From the NCBI RefSeq assembly GCF_040054535.1, contig NC_090782.1:20553001-20617000 (forward strand): a stretch of 64,000 nucleotides of DNA, read 5' to 3'. Position numbers and translations under genes: made by a program. The notes below the pieces were generated by a model that had not been told where the DNA came from, searched no databases, and saw nothing but the letters and a program-made list of their open reading frames with translations. The DNA is from Antennarius striatus (taxonomy: Eukaryota; Chordata; Actinopteri; Lophiiformes; Antennariidae). Positions 1-13,000 of this stretch are shown in pieces (position 1 is the first letter of the stretch; each line of letters begins with the position of its first letter).

Positions 1-839
1 AAAATAGCAGTTTCTGGTTCTTGGACAGAATGAAGATTGCCTTTACAGCCCTGAATAAACAAGGAATATGAAGGGTCAAGAGAGTATATTTACATTATGC
101 AAATAAGTTATTGGTATTATTAACACAAAAACATTCATTAGAAAAAATTGGACTAAAATTATTAAGTATTTGGGCTTGTCAACATATGAATATTATATTT
201 TTAACTCATGTAACGCGAACAGCGTTGCTCTTCGAGGGAGCAGTGATGCTGCGCTTTGGACTGAAGGATGGCTGGTCTGGAGTCAGTTTGGTGGTTGAGA
301 TGCGAAAAACATCACAGAGATGCTGTCAGTTGTTTTAATTTTCGATCTGCTTTTGTTCAGAGGTAACAGAAAATGTTGACCCACAAATTTATGTTGAGTA
401 GCACTGACTGAATCATCCTTGACTTTGATGATCCCCTTGCTTTTATTTGAGTGCCACCACAACATAGACATTTGTGGTTGTAAATGAAATATTTTGCAAG
501 GATGCAGCAGAGACTGCATGATGTAAAAGCTTTGATTATGCCTCAATTTTACACCCAATTCCACCGGTTCAGAATTTACGTTTACCAAACACTCAGCTAT
601 ACGTTGGCATACTGTGATGTTTAACTGCCTACGTAGCACCTCACAGGGCTGTTGGCATAGGTGTGAAATCAGTCTGGTTGTCATGAAATGAAATGCTGTT
701 GTTTATTTTTAACCAGGTATATGCACATGGTTGTTTTATTACAATACAGATGAGAGTGTCCAGACCCTGAGAGGGTGTTTGTCCAGCTGTGATCTGTTAA
801 AGGATCTTTGTCAGTTACTATGTTTATTTTTCTCCACAG
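1..839 (+). other. mllt1: mllt1 intron (left edge of window)
   Basis: Non-coding sequence that ends in a pyrimidine-rich stretch and a CAG acceptor immediately before position 840. I take it as the intron preceding the disordered central exon of mllt1. I see no other gene; the short open frames on both strands have no recognisable content. Confidence 0.7.
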
Positions 840-1493
840 GAACCCAGCAAAGAAGGAAGTGGTAGCAGCAGTAAAGGACCCAAACCACACAAACTGACAA
901 AGGAGCACCGTGAACGACCCAGAAAAGACTCTGAGAGCAAAGCCACATCGAAAGGGGACAACGACCGAGACGGGAGTAGCAAAAGTGGGCGCGATCCTTC
1001 CTCTTCGTCGTCCTCTTCTTCAAAAAAGCCGTCGGAGATCAAAGTGAAAGATGACGTGAAGGTTCTACCCAAGGCTGCCTTCAAGGAGCCCAAACTCACT
1101 CTGAAAGAGTCAAAAATGGAGGGTATGTCTCCTAAAGGAGGGGGCGCTGGTAGCGGCGGGGGTGGAGGGGGAGGCGGTGGGGGAGGGCCCACAGAGTCTA
1201 AAGTCCCGGGGAAACGGCCCTCCAACGTCGAGTCCCCAAAACCCAGTACAAAGAAGCAGAAGAAGGGCAGCTCAGAGGGGCCGAAGGGGCCAAGCAGCGG
1301 GACCTTCACAGGAACGTCTCCTCGAGTGTCGTCCTCATCTGCAGCCAACCAGCCCTATGCAGAGAAGAAGCCCCCCAAGGAAAAAGGTCGTTGGACTAAG
1401 GGCAAGAATGACACACCAGAGGCGAAAGAACCCAAGAAACTCCCAGATTCTGAAGAGTCGAATTCAGAGGATGAACCGTCGTCAAAGTCAGAG
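840..1493 (+). CDS. mllt1: mllt1 disordered central exon (218 codons)
   Basis: A 654-nt in-frame exon between a CAG acceptor (838-839) and a GTATGT donor (1494). It encodes a low-complexity Lys/Ser/Glu/Pro-rich linker with a poly-Ser stretch near 1000-1020 and a run of about twelve glycines near 1156-1188. Basic KKQKKG-type clusters could serve as nuclear localisation signals; this is inference. The length and low complexity are as expected for the ENL/AF9 linker. Confidence 0.9.
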
Positions 1494-3713
1494 GTATGTC
1501 GGCAGCAAAGGGAAGATATTCATTTACCACGCAAATTTTTCAAAGCATTCGCCAAACTTGTAGGTGAAAATGTGCTTTTTTCCATCTATTTATTGTTTAA
1601 TTCATGAATCCCGCTTGATGAGTGTCTTCATAGATTAACCACATACATGCTAAATGCTGTATCTTTCTTGTTCCTTTCAGTTCTGCATAAAAGTAAAGCC
1701 TGAAGACTGTGGACATGAAAATGTCACTCTTATTATAACACTCCTATTGGCTTGAAAAGCACCTTTTCAAGCTAAGGTTTTCATTGATAATTCTGCAGTG
1801 CTCATGTTGCTGAAACTCTCCTAAAGTCAAAAACAGCACAGTGGCCTGATGTGTCCATCCCAAACTCATCAGCCCTTTCTGTTTCTGTTTTCTGATTTGC
1901 AGCAGTCGGCCCCATCAAGTCCCTCCAACTCTAGTTCGAGCTCTGACTCCAGTTCCGACTCGGACTTTGAGCCCGGACAGAAACAGGGGCAAGGTACAGC
2001 AGCGTCCATTCACCTTGTGGTATCACAGAGTCTGACTTGTAATTTGGGTGTGTTAAAGGTTGTCCCTTTTTTTTTTTTGAATCGGGTTGAAATCGGTAGC
2101 TTTCTGTTTTTGTGAACCTTCCTTCCTTCCTCCTCCAGGCCCCCTTCGATCGATGGTGGAGGAGATCCAGTCAGAGGAGTCGGATGATGATGATAGCAGT
2201 TCAGAAGAGGGGACGCCCATCAAGACCAACCCCTCGCACCGCGATTCTCGGTCAGTCTCGCTGAATCTACTCTTTTGTGTTCGTTCGTCAGAATCTGTGA
2301 GTTGATTGCACGAGTTTACCTTTAAATTTAGTTTACTGTTTTTTTGATACGGAGAATCAGCGCTAGAAAATTCATGCCGTGTTAAAATGAATTTCAGGAG
2401 TTTCTCTGTTGGAATCTGATTTTTGGTATCAGTTATCTGATAGGGTGGCATTTCACTTGCAGACCAATTCTACTTAAAAAATTTTTACTTTCTAAATGGG
2501 ACAACATTAATTCACTTTCACATTATTCCAAATAAGGTGTTGCACCATTGCCTCTTGACATGAAAATCTGATGCACAGAGGTCAGGTGCGTTAAACCGTT
2601 GCGGGCGCTCATGTTTTACTGTCAAACGTGAAATAAATCGATTCCTGATCACCAGCTCTGCGTCAGCAGCAATAAATCAATATATCTGATGCCATCCAAG
2701 TGTAATGTGAAGTGGAATGGCGGTGTGTGATTGAACTCTGACCTCCCCCCCCTTGTCCCCCTCATCAGACTCAGCTTGGACAGCGAAAGTGACAGCAGCG
2801 ACGGCTCGCACAGCCCCAGTCGAGACCCCGCCCCTCCCCCAGTGAAACACAACTCTTCAAATAACAAAGTGAGTCACATCCACCCCATTATCCTGACAGC
2901 CTAGTTATTCTTATTATCAAGTCCCCCCCCTCCATCCATAATATGTGAATTTGAACTTCCCTGAGCTTTAATTTCTCTCTTTTCCCTCTTTTGCTCTTCC
3001 TGTTTTCTGCAGGTTTCCGGCAGAAAGAGTCCGGATTCCACGTTTCGCTCCGAGAAGATGTTGAAGAAGGGATACGACAAGGTAGGAAGGGTAAATCAAA
3101 CTTTTTATGCTTTAACTTTCACTCAACACAACATTGTTTTTAGTCATTATTCATTTAAATTTGATTTAAAAAAAAGAGCCTGTCGTACTCTCTCCTGACT
3201 GCGTCCACCGTCTTCTCTGCAGGCCTACACAGAAGAACTGGTGGATCTCCATCGCAGGCTGATGGCTTTGAGGGAGCGTAACGTACTGCAGCAGGTGGGT
3301 GTTGGTTTTTTTGCTCAATGCAGGTTCTCATGTAGAGAAACAACATGGAAGTGGCGAATCTCATACATTATACATTATAACATTAGTAATATGAGGCAGT
3401 AAAGTCAGATTGCAGGCTGCCTGGAGACATCATGCTGCTATAAACTGCCACTGATGGTTGTTCAAATGTGTTTTATTCGACACCATCAGACCAGCAGCGA
3501 GGGAAGGCGAGGCCTCCCCATTGGCTGCCTGGCTTCGCAGCGCAACCTAACGATAATTAACCGCTGCTTTTTCTCTCCCGTCAGATCGTCAACCTGATCG
3601 AGGAGACGGGCCACTTCAACGTGACCAACACCACCTTTGACTTTGACCTCTTTTCACTGGACGAGTCTACCGTCCGCAAACTACAGAGCTACCTGGAGGC
3701 GACGGCTACGTGA
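840..3713 (+). CDS. mllt1: MLLT1/ENL, C-terminal half (seven exons, 5' part off window)
   Basis: YEATS-family chromatin reader subunit (ENL) of the super elongation complex; nuclear. Exons: 840-1493, 1903-1993, 2139-2250, 2769-2868, 3013-3081, 3223-3294, 3585-3713 (stop TGA 3711-3713). Phases match throughout. The first exon is a disordered Lys/Ser/Pro-rich linker with a long Gly run. The middle exons carry the Ser/Asp/Glu-rich stretch, including [17 protein letters not shown]. The last three give the ANC1-homology domain, with [20 protein letters not shown] and a final [10 protein letters not shown]. The family uses this domain to bind AF4-type proteins, DOT1L, CBX8 and BCOR. The residues after NLIEETGHF ([16 protein letters not shown]) and the EA-AT ending fit ENL better than its paralogue AF9 (HITNTT, LETSGTS), as I recall those sequences. 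The YEATS domain is upstream of the window. Confidence 0.95.
3013..3713 (+). CDS. mllt1: mllt1 exons for the ANC1-homology (AHD) domain
   Basis: Exons 3013-3081 (23 codons), 3223-3294 (24 codons) and 3585-3713 (43 codons including stop) encode the C-terminal helical [23 protein letters not shown], then the LRERNVLQQ helix, then NLIEETGHF. In ENL/AF9 this segment folds on binding partner peptides (AF4 family, DOT1L, CBX8, BCOR). It is the best-conserved part of the gene in this window and looks fully functional. Confidence 0.93.
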
Positions 3714-4234
3714 CAGGAAGTAGGAACTGGTGTGGGGAAAGCGGCTGGCTGCGGCAGAGGTAGACTCACCACCATGCCTCCTCTTTTTTGAAGCAGGGGA
3801 GACGAGCAGTACTGTCACAGCCGCCGTCTCGCAAGGCCTGACTGAACAACGACCACACAAAACACACGCACACAAACAAACACAAGCACACGTGAAGACA
3901 CACACCACCTTCAGGTGACGCCGGGGAGGAAACTGAAAGAGGAGGCGGGGAGCGGCAGGTGGGAGAGGAGGAACTCCATCTGCAGTCAGGATTTTCACTA
4001 CACATCGATTTTTGGGAGCCCGTGCAGAGCGATGGAATGCACTGCCCCACACACACACCCTCACCCTCCTGCACTCATATTGCTCCTGCCTTTGCAAAGC
4101 CAATACCCCCCACCCCACCCCTTTCACCACGCGCACACATACATACACACACACACACTCTCAGCAGAGCACTCCAGTTCCCTTCCCCCTGCTGACAGCT
4201 GGAGCTCATTTTTCTCCCGACACACTCTCGAGTC

Positions 4235-4354
4235 GTGTGTGTGTGTGTGTGTGTGTGTAACTGTGAGTGCGTGTGTGTGTGTAACTGTGAGTGCGTGTGT
4301 GTGTGACTGTGAGTGCGTGTGTGTGTGTGTGTTGACTGTGCGCGTGTGTGAGTG
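4235..4354. repeat. Compound GT microsatellite
   Basis: Interrupted GT tract with AACTGTGAGTGC-type interruptions. A CA tract follows at 4454-4497. The long open frames here on both strands are products of the repeat. Confidence 0.95.
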
Positions 4355-4960
4355 CATGCGAGGGCTGCTGAGGTTTAAGAGGAAATGTTGTGGTTACTGA
4401 CTTCTCTTTGTTTGTGAACCTCCAGCACAAACAACAGCCGGCTTCTCTCCTTTCACACACACACACATAGACACACACACACACACGCACACACACAAAG
4501 ACTCACACACTGCAGCCAATTCCAGATTCAGGTGATACCTAACATTAAAGTCCCACATTTAGCATTTTAAGATCGATATGAACATTTAATGACTCACAAA
4601 TAAGACGCTATAATGTAGTCATAAGCAGGTATGTTTTATTTATGTATTTGTCAACAATTATAACTCCCACTGCAAAAATGGATGCTGGTGTTTAACCAGG
4701 AAATGAATGAACATTGTTGTAACAATGTAAAAAAAAAAGTCTTAATGAAAGCATCTATAATTGTGGACAAATTCCTTACATGAATGAACTTTCATGTTGT
4801 AGCTGCTAAACTAAATTACAGTGTGTTATATTCCATTTATTAAACGATAAGAGCTCTCAAATGCTAAATGCTGGGCATAGGTTCAAGTTAATGCTGTACC
4901 CAGAATCCTGCATGTTCATCTCACTGGTCCTTACTGTCAGCACTGTACATGAAAACACTG

Positions 4961-5078
<118 letters not shown>

Positions 5079-7012
5079 ACGACTGGGTTTGAATGAGGTT
5101 TCTGTCATCTGAACATTTGAAAACATGTCGAGTTTCCCGTCACCTTCTTCGCACTGAAAGCTGAGCCTTGACCTCCTACCAACAGCCCTCCCCTCCCCTA
5201 ATTTCATCCTTTCTCTTTAACCCCCCTCGCCCTGTATTCCCATATTGGTGTGCATGAAAGGGCTCGACTGCCCATGGCCAGTGCAGTAGAGGATCACTCC
5301 TGAATCGCCTTCTAAAGCAGTGGATCGGGTGGAGGAGGTCTAAAAAAGTCGTGAAAAAGTAGCCATACTCTCCCAGAATCAAAAAAAAAAAAAAACCAGG
5401 AAAAATTTGGGGCCATGCTTTTTTTCCCCTTTCTTTTTGTTTTACATTTTATTTTTCTACAAGTGCATTTTGTGTATTTTTTTCCCCAAGTTCCAACTAA
5501 AATAACCCTTGATATGAATGTATCTCATTTTTACTCCTCTACAGCTAGCAACAGCCTCAATCTAGTGCCTTTTACTGCGACTTGCAGTGTGTGGGGAGGG
5601 GAGGGGAAGGGCGCTCTGTCAGCCATGATCACACAGATTGGACGCCCCACCACCACCAAAACCTTTGAGGAAACGAGCGTTGCTAAGGAATGCCTGAATA
5701 TCCAATATTGTCTTAAAAGGCCTCCATCCTTGCTTGTCGCCCCCCAGTGTCTTGATAGGCTGTTGCCATTTTGTAACTCATGGCAGTCATGTGTGTGTCC
5801 TTCTCTCTGAGATTAGCTTCACTGCTTCAAAGAGGAAGCATCAGGTGACGTTTGTTAGCTACTCATTCATTAGTTCTAGTGATGTTCCTTCAGTTGTGTC
5901 TCGCTTTTTTATTTTTTGGAGGATAGTTGTCAATCTTCTTGGAGCCCTTCCTCCTGGTGTACCATTTCCTTCCGGGATATTTGGCAAGAGCGTAGACAAA
6001 AAAAAATAAGCTAAAAGAAATGCTCTTTAAATGTGTTTCCCAGGGGTCTGCATCATAAAGCAAGATTAGTTGTTTAGATGACCGTAACCCCGGCAGGTCA
6101 GCCTCACTGAGCATCGCTGCACCTTAGCTGGCTCAGCTAACCTGCTTAAGAGAAGTTTGGTTTTCATCAAAACATGTCAATGATTAGTAATAATGAGCAC
6201 AAAACATGTTTAACAGATGCTAAATTCACTTGGCTGTACATCCTATAAACTGACAGATTTAGGAAATGTTTGCAGCACAACCAGTGGATGAGGAAATTTA
6301 GCTTAATCCCAAACTGCAGGGCTGACTCGCTCCTCCAGCGTGACGCAAGTCGGTTAACGTCGGGTCGCCTCGTCGCTCGTGCAGAAAACACTTACATTCG
6401 TAAGTTTAATAACTCTAGCCTTACTCAATGCATTATTTGCTATTCCTGATGACTATTTATCAGGGAGACCACGCTTACTCCAAACTTTCACTTTTATTTA
6501 TCAGTGATTATTTGTTTTATGTACTCCTTTTTGCACTGCCTGCAAAGTTCTGTGACAGGGTCTGCCCTGTTAACAATGAAGCACTGAAGTGGTGCCTTTA
6601 GCTGATGAGGAACTTTTATCATTTCTATTGATTATTTGTTCATTTTAATGTCTTACAAAGTGACTCATGTAAGATATTTTGTCGCGTGAGATCATCTTTA
6701 GTTTTTCACAAAACCTTATTGATGCCTTATTTGTTTTGTTTTTTTCATAAGAATCTTGATTTTCCTTCATCAAATTTTGAAAATTGAGCAAGATTTTTTT
6801 TTTCTTTTTATGTTCATGTGTAAGTATGATTTACTGAGATCGGTTGTCTGACAATAACTAGAACTTGTAGCATGTGAACACCAGTTAAATGTCAACAAAC
6901 TTCTCCTTTGGTTAACTGAGCCACGAACCAGTTTTGTAAGACTGATGTTCAAGATCGCCAACAAGCTTCTTCATTCAGGCCCTTGGTGTGTTAGTTCCTG
7001 TGGCCCATACAG

Positions 7013-7066
7013 GCCACACACATACACACACGCACACACACACTCACACACACACACACATACACA
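7013..7066. repeat. CA microsatellite
   Basis: Interrupted CA tract (CACACATACACACACGCAC type) in the mllt1 3' region. Confidence 0.93.
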
Positions 7067-9239
7067 GGCCCCTGTGTTACAGACTTTCAATGAGTGATTC
7101 CCTCCTTGCCTCCCTCCCCCTCCTGTCTTTCTTCCTGCCGTCAGTGTTTGTATTCTGACCCTTCAATAGCTTTAATACTTTGCTCTCCTTTTCTGTTGCC
7201 TGCCTGGCTCAGCGACAAACACACTCCCTCTGTCCTTACTGTAAACGCCGTCTGAGCACGGGAAACACGTCAAAAAATACAAGAACAAAAAAAATGACGA
7301 TAAACCAGGATCCTTGCCACCTTATGTGCCCTGCAGTAGCCTCCTCCTGCCCTGACTTCTTCCCCGTCCCACCCTCATTTTTTTTTTTCTAGGTGTGCCT
7401 CTGTCAACAGAACTTCAGGCCATGATAACTGAGAGTGAACTTTGAAACTGTGTGAGTGACTTTTATGCATCTGCGAGCGTGTTTGTCATCGATCGAAGAG
7501 ATTTAAAAACCAACCTTCCTGTCCACTTCTCTGTGCATCAATGTGGGAACTTTTAAGTCCTAGTTCATGAACTTTGACCCTAGCCCAGGAACTCATTCAG
7601 TCAGTTGTTGTGATGGTCGAAAAGGGAAGTTATGAAGGGACTGAGAGAGAAGCCCCGCTGTCTGCCCACAGTCAATATTTTATTTATGGACCTCTGCACT
7701 TTTGGCTGTGATGACTTCAGTACTTAAGTAGTTACCTAAACTGTATTTTTAAGGATTTTATACAATATTTACATGCAATACCTTTTTTTTTTCTTTGCCA
7801 ATTTTTTTGTTTGTTTCTTATTTAATTGTCTTTGTTTTTGGCATGATTTGTTCCTATTATTCACAAACATGGCCATTGGATCTATTTTAGGTGAAAAATG
7901 TTATGGGGGATGTTCCCTCTGTTTTTGTGAGTCATGATTCTGATGACAGCTGAACACCAAGAAACAGGTGTTGGAAAATATTTTCTGGATGAGTTAAACT
8001 TTGGTATCATCCTTTTGCTTCCAGTTGGAATAACCGCAGCAGAACGGGGGCTGGAGGAGTCCACATTGTGGTTCAGGCAACTGAATTGTTGAGTGAAAAA
8101 ATGTTTATTTTCTGTGTCATGTCCGGTTCTGATTTCAGTGTACCCAAAAAATTTATTTTATTGTTGTAACTTGAGCCTGAAGAAACACATCGTAGGAAAC
8201 GAGACGGAAAGTAGGGTTGAGTTTTGATTTGTTTGGGGTTTTTTTTTTGTTTTTGTCATCCCGTGCTTCAGATGTAATAGTGCAATTAATTTTTTGTTAA
8301 GGCAGAATCATGACAGTTGAAGCACTTCTACAGCTTTGGTAAGCATTTAAGTCTTCTGATTAAATTTTCAGCTTAAATGATTATCTGCATTATAAAATAT
8401 CAGCTTTGGTTACGTCACCAAAACGTAAAATGTTCATTGAATTTGACATCAATTCATGTTACACTCTTTGGGTCACATTTGGATGCTTTCCACCACCAGG
8501 ATGTATGAGGCCAAGTTCAGATGAATAGAATTTGTAATTTGATTTATCCCTCTGACTGGCTTGTTCTCCATGGCAACAGCAGCTGGGGCTGGTGGTATTG
8601 TAAAATCTTGTGCTGCGGCTCATGTCAAAGGGAATGAAACATCTCCAAAACAAAAGTGAAAAAAATTGAAACCAGTAGCCCTTATAGAAACCTGCGTAAT
8701 CTTTACAATTTCGGTCTGTGTCCCATTCAAGACATGAATGAAAAGTAAAATAAAAACTGGAAAAAATCACTTTCAGAACTTGCAGTCCCAACCACTCCGC
8801 TGTGAAGATATCTGGGGGAGTGGAGGCACTTCAGTGTGACATCCTGTTATAAGACAAGTGTATAGTTCAGCAAAGGTAGAGTATCTACTGCTCGAATCTT
8901 TACAGGAAAAAAGCAAAAAAGTATAAAGCATATTGGGGGAAGGGTGGGAGGGTATATATATGTGCAGACGGGATGTGTCCGTAGTTGTCAATGTCTGACA
9001 AGGGGACAGGGTTGCCTGTATTTATAAAGGTTTTTTTTAATGTACTGGGGTATCAAGGGGTGGATGGAGTCCCAAATGTGTTCCATATATGTGGTCCATG
9101 CTGCAAATGATGGAGAGAATAAAATGAACTGGATGGCAGAACAATTGGGTATTTTTGAAAATGAAAACTTGGAATTACACTGCCACCATGTGGCTACATG
9201 ATGCAAGTTAACAAGGACAAACGTTATTTTAATGTCATT

Positions 9240-9263
9240 TTTATTTGAAATCATATTAATAAA
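9240..9263. terminator. Facing polyadenylation signals for mllt1 (+) and acsbg2 copy A (-)
   Basis: TTTATT at 9240-9245 is AATAAA on the minus strand, about 0.8 kb past the copy A stop. AATAAA at 9258-9263 is on the plus strand, downstream of mllt1. The two convergent genes may therefore end within a few tens of bases of each other. Seen in the sequence; use of either signal is inferred. Confidence 0.45.
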
Positions 9264-9284
9264 GTCATTAAGTACTGTTGTCCC

Positions 9285-9500
9285 TGTGTGTCCGATCTTT
9301 GACCGCTGTGTGGGAAGGGTTCATGTAAAGTTCAAGTCATGGTCACTGCAGACGGTGGGGTTAAAAGGACAAGCACCAGGCTGGGCCGTAACGCTCGTGA
9401 TGCATTGACCATCTATCGGGGAAATGTCACCATGGGGAGGGACAGGGACAGAGGCTGAACAATATAATGCACTCTGTAGCAGTTCTGCACTGAGATAACA
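9285..9500. repeat. Conserved block, copy 1 (of three)
   Basis: About 215 bp, visibly more GC-rich than its flanks, very similar to 20836-21055 and 31396-31615 (shared core ACCATCTATCGGGGAAATGT). This copy lacks about 19 bp between two GTGTG motifs that the others keep, a typical microhomology deletion. One copy lies downstream of each acsbg2 stop, so it probably travelled with the tandem duplication. Function unknown. Confidence 0.85.
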
Positions 9501-10037
9501 GAGCTGTGGACCCTGAGCTGCACCAATTTAAAACCCATTATTCCTCGTGTTTGGCATCTCACTAGTAATTGCACTCAAGGAAGTCAGAAGATGAATTTAA
9601 ATACGATGGACGTCATTTGGTCTGGCTTTTTCTTTTAATTGTGGGGAACCCAGAGCCCCTGGAGAAAACCCAACTTCATTCTACTGACTTTGATGACTTC
9701 AACGTTTCTGCAACATCTGAGATCCTAAAGTATTCAGAAAAAATAATATATATGTCACCAAGCGATAAGCTGGCTTGTCGCCTGGAGTGTACCCCGCCTC
9801 TGACCTTAGCCTGCAGGACTATGCCCCCATAGAATGATTGGAGATAAGATGGAAGTAAGTGCGATGGAGAGCACCTGGAGGAAACCCTACTTCAGCCTTT
9901 CTCAGGCTATACTAATTGAACTTATTGGAAATTGAACTTGTTTTCAAACCAAAAAAAGCTGTAAATAGACAAAACATTTTTTTTGCCAATATCATGTCTG
10001 CATATCTTGGAGGTTGAGAACTTGTCATGGGAGAACG

Positions 10038-13000
10038 TTATGGTTCCAAATAAAGCTTGTCAATCAGGTCCTTGTAATTCTCCAACACCACTGACCTTTT
10101 TAGCTTCATGGTAGGACCTGTTGAAGGATTAAAAACAAAAAAAAGAGGATTATCTCAAGCACCAGCTGCTGCATTGTGTCTTCAACAAATTTTTTAGTGA
10201 CTGCACTGTTATTGTTTAAAAACCAAGAGCCACGCTTATCCCAGTTCCACTTACCCAGTTCTCCTCTAGAGATGGAGAAATCCTCAGCGAGAATCACCCA
10301 CCTCTGAACTTTTTGTGCATTGGAGGTTGCCTTCTCGTTAACTTGTTTGATTCCGACCGTAATGGCATCGTGGATAAATTTATCTCGACCTCCTATGATT
10401 TGTGAGACTCGTGTGGCATTGCTGCCTAACTTCCGACAGATCTCTAGAGCTTCTGGAGTCAGCTCATCCTCAGGGTCGCCTGTCTCTGTGTTTACCTGAG
10501 TCTGGGTAACAAATATATTTAAATTTAATTGACTTTTTGTAATTTCAATGTATTGAGAGGGTTTCGTGGAAAATGTTCACTATTCAAGTATTGTATTGTT
10601 ATCCCTACACTGTGTAACATCCATGCAGAAATGTCCAGCACTCTTTTGACTGTGATTAAGCATAAATCAAACTGAAACGATGTACATGCATATATTTTCT
10701 GAAGCTTTTAATACATCTGTCTTTTGGGTCAAGTCCCCAAACTTACCTTGAGGGTTATCAGCAGTGATAGAAACTTCCTATTGTCTCCAACCAGCATGGC
10801 ATTGCTGATGAGCGGCAGGGCCTCCTTCACTGCATCCTCAATAGGAACAGGAGGAACATTCTCTCCTCCTGCGGTGATGATCATCTCTGAAATCAACAGT
10901 ACAACCACAGTTTCATGAAAAGTTCAATAATGAGGAAAAAAAATGTTCTATCGCTTGATATTTCTGTCGGCGAGTCTCCTAAATCTGGTATTTTTTGCTC
11001 TACACGAAATCTAGAATTCAAACCTTTAATTCTTCCAGTGATGTAAATGAATCCATCATTGTCGTGTTTGCCCAGGTCACCAGAGTGCAGCCATCCCTCT
11101 GCATCCAGAGTCTCCTCGGTCTTTTCGGGCATGTTGAGGTAACCCATGAAGACGTGACGGCCCCATAAACAGATCTCACCAATTCCATTTTCGTCTGGGT
11201 TGTGTAACTTCGTCTTGCACCCAGGAATTTCTTTACCACAACTGTAAGACAAACCAGAAAATTTCAAAATATAAATTAACAATCAAATGTTAATACATAG
11301 CAAATTTGAATTTGTCAAAATAAGGGGAATTTTCTGACACATCAAAATGAGGTAAGTAAAGAAATCACCTGGTGAGCTTGAAGATTCCAGGAAGGGAGAC
11401 GGTGTGAGGGCCGGTGCTCTCGCTCATTCCATAGATTTCATACAGAGGAATATTAAGGCTGAGGAAGAACTCAAGTGTGTCTTTGCTGATGGGAGCGGCG
11501 CTAGTGAAACACAATCTGGAACGCTCGAGACCGAGAGCCTTACGAATCTTTTTGAACACAAGGAATTTGGCTAAGTGAAAGCTGATTGGTTTTCGGCCAG
11601 CTTCTCCGTTCCTGAGGAGAAACACACCCCATAAAAAGCCAATGTGAACATAAAAATTGAACACTGACATATAACCTGACACAAAATGTCATGATCTATT
11701 TTAAAGTCTGTCTGGATGTCTGAATTTGCCGGTACAATGATAATATTTGTATTATTATATAATATATAATAATAGAATATTATCTTCATCCAAATCTCGT
11801 AACATACGTACGGATTCATCCTGGTCAGATTTGCCTCCAGACCAACTCTTTTGGCCCAGGCAGCCACCCTCCTGAGTATCATTGGAGACTGCTCTCCGAC
11901 ATTTCTCATCTTTTCCTGCATCTTCTCCCAGACACGGGGGACGCCCATGAAGGCTGTGGGGTTCACCTCCTTCATGGTGTTTACTAGAGAGCCCTGATAG
12001 AGGAAACACAAACAACATCTGTGGGTTACAGCTCCTTCAAAACCAACAAAAACTATCCAGCATCTTTTCCATGCATCTACTATCGCAAATGTGTTATCAG
12101 GCATGAAATTTCTTCAACGTAAAACAATATACTGCATTGATTAACAATACTGTGACAGATTTCAGTCCTTTTTCGTTGTATGAAAAACCAATGTTCACTG
12201 ATAGTATTTATCTCAAAGCTCCGCAGAAAACAATGACCCATGTAATTTTAGCAGCCCTGGATTTGTATATTTATGACTTAAGAGTTTTCAAATTGATTTA
12301 ACAAATTGATTTAATTGATTTAACACGCTGGGATACACTCCAGCTCCCCGCGACCCGCGACAGCGGATGAAAATGAATGAAAAAGACGCAGTCGATGTGT
12401 CTCACCTTCAGTGCGTCTGGCTGAGCGAAGCACGTCTTCCCTCCGACTTTCATGATGATCCAGATGTCGATCATCTGTGCGGCGATATGGCTGAGTGGCA
12501 GGTAGCTGACCACCACCTCCTGAGCTTGAGGGGGTTCCTTCAGATTCGCGTGGCGGCTGATAGATAGTGCAGTCCAGGTTATCTGAGGAGAAAGAAGAAG
12601 ACTTGTGGTTCATATGATGGTCTGCAGCTGGCTAGGCAAACCCCTGTGACCCAGTAAAGTGAAAGAACCAGATAAGATAAATGAATGAATTAATAATATT
12701 ATAATATAATATATAATAATATAGTATAATGAGCACATCAGTACATTTGTCAATTCCTCAAGTGTAATTTGCTGCCCTGTATCTCAGAAACCTAAGTAGC
12801 CAAACTTATGTCACATCTCTTACGTTATCATGGCTGAGCATGACTCCTTTGGGCTGTCCTGTGGTTCCTGAGGTATAGATGAGCGTGCAGCATTGGTTGG
12901 GCTTCTGACTGGAGATGATAGCATCAAGGGGTTCTTCAGGCTCATCACGTCCGAGCAACAAGAACTCGGCCCACTGCAGAACAAAAAAGAATCAGTGAGA

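Noticed and set aside
824-1348. 174-codon minus-strand open frame with poly-Pro
   Set aside because: Antisense shadow of the mllt1 disordered exon, which has matching splice sites and homology on the plus strand.
3681-4154. 157-codon minus-strand open frame
   Set aside because: Low-complexity antisense of the mllt1 3' region; no recognisable features.
4124-4496. Several overlapping open frames rich in His/Thr or Cys/Val on both strands
   Set aside because: They translate GT/CA microsatellites; no domain or splice context. The same applies at 4857-5207, 41000-41180 and 54472-54764.
8563-8576. X-box-like TTCTCCATGGCAAC in the mllt1 3' region
   Set aside because: Only one half-site fits; such half-sites are common by chance.
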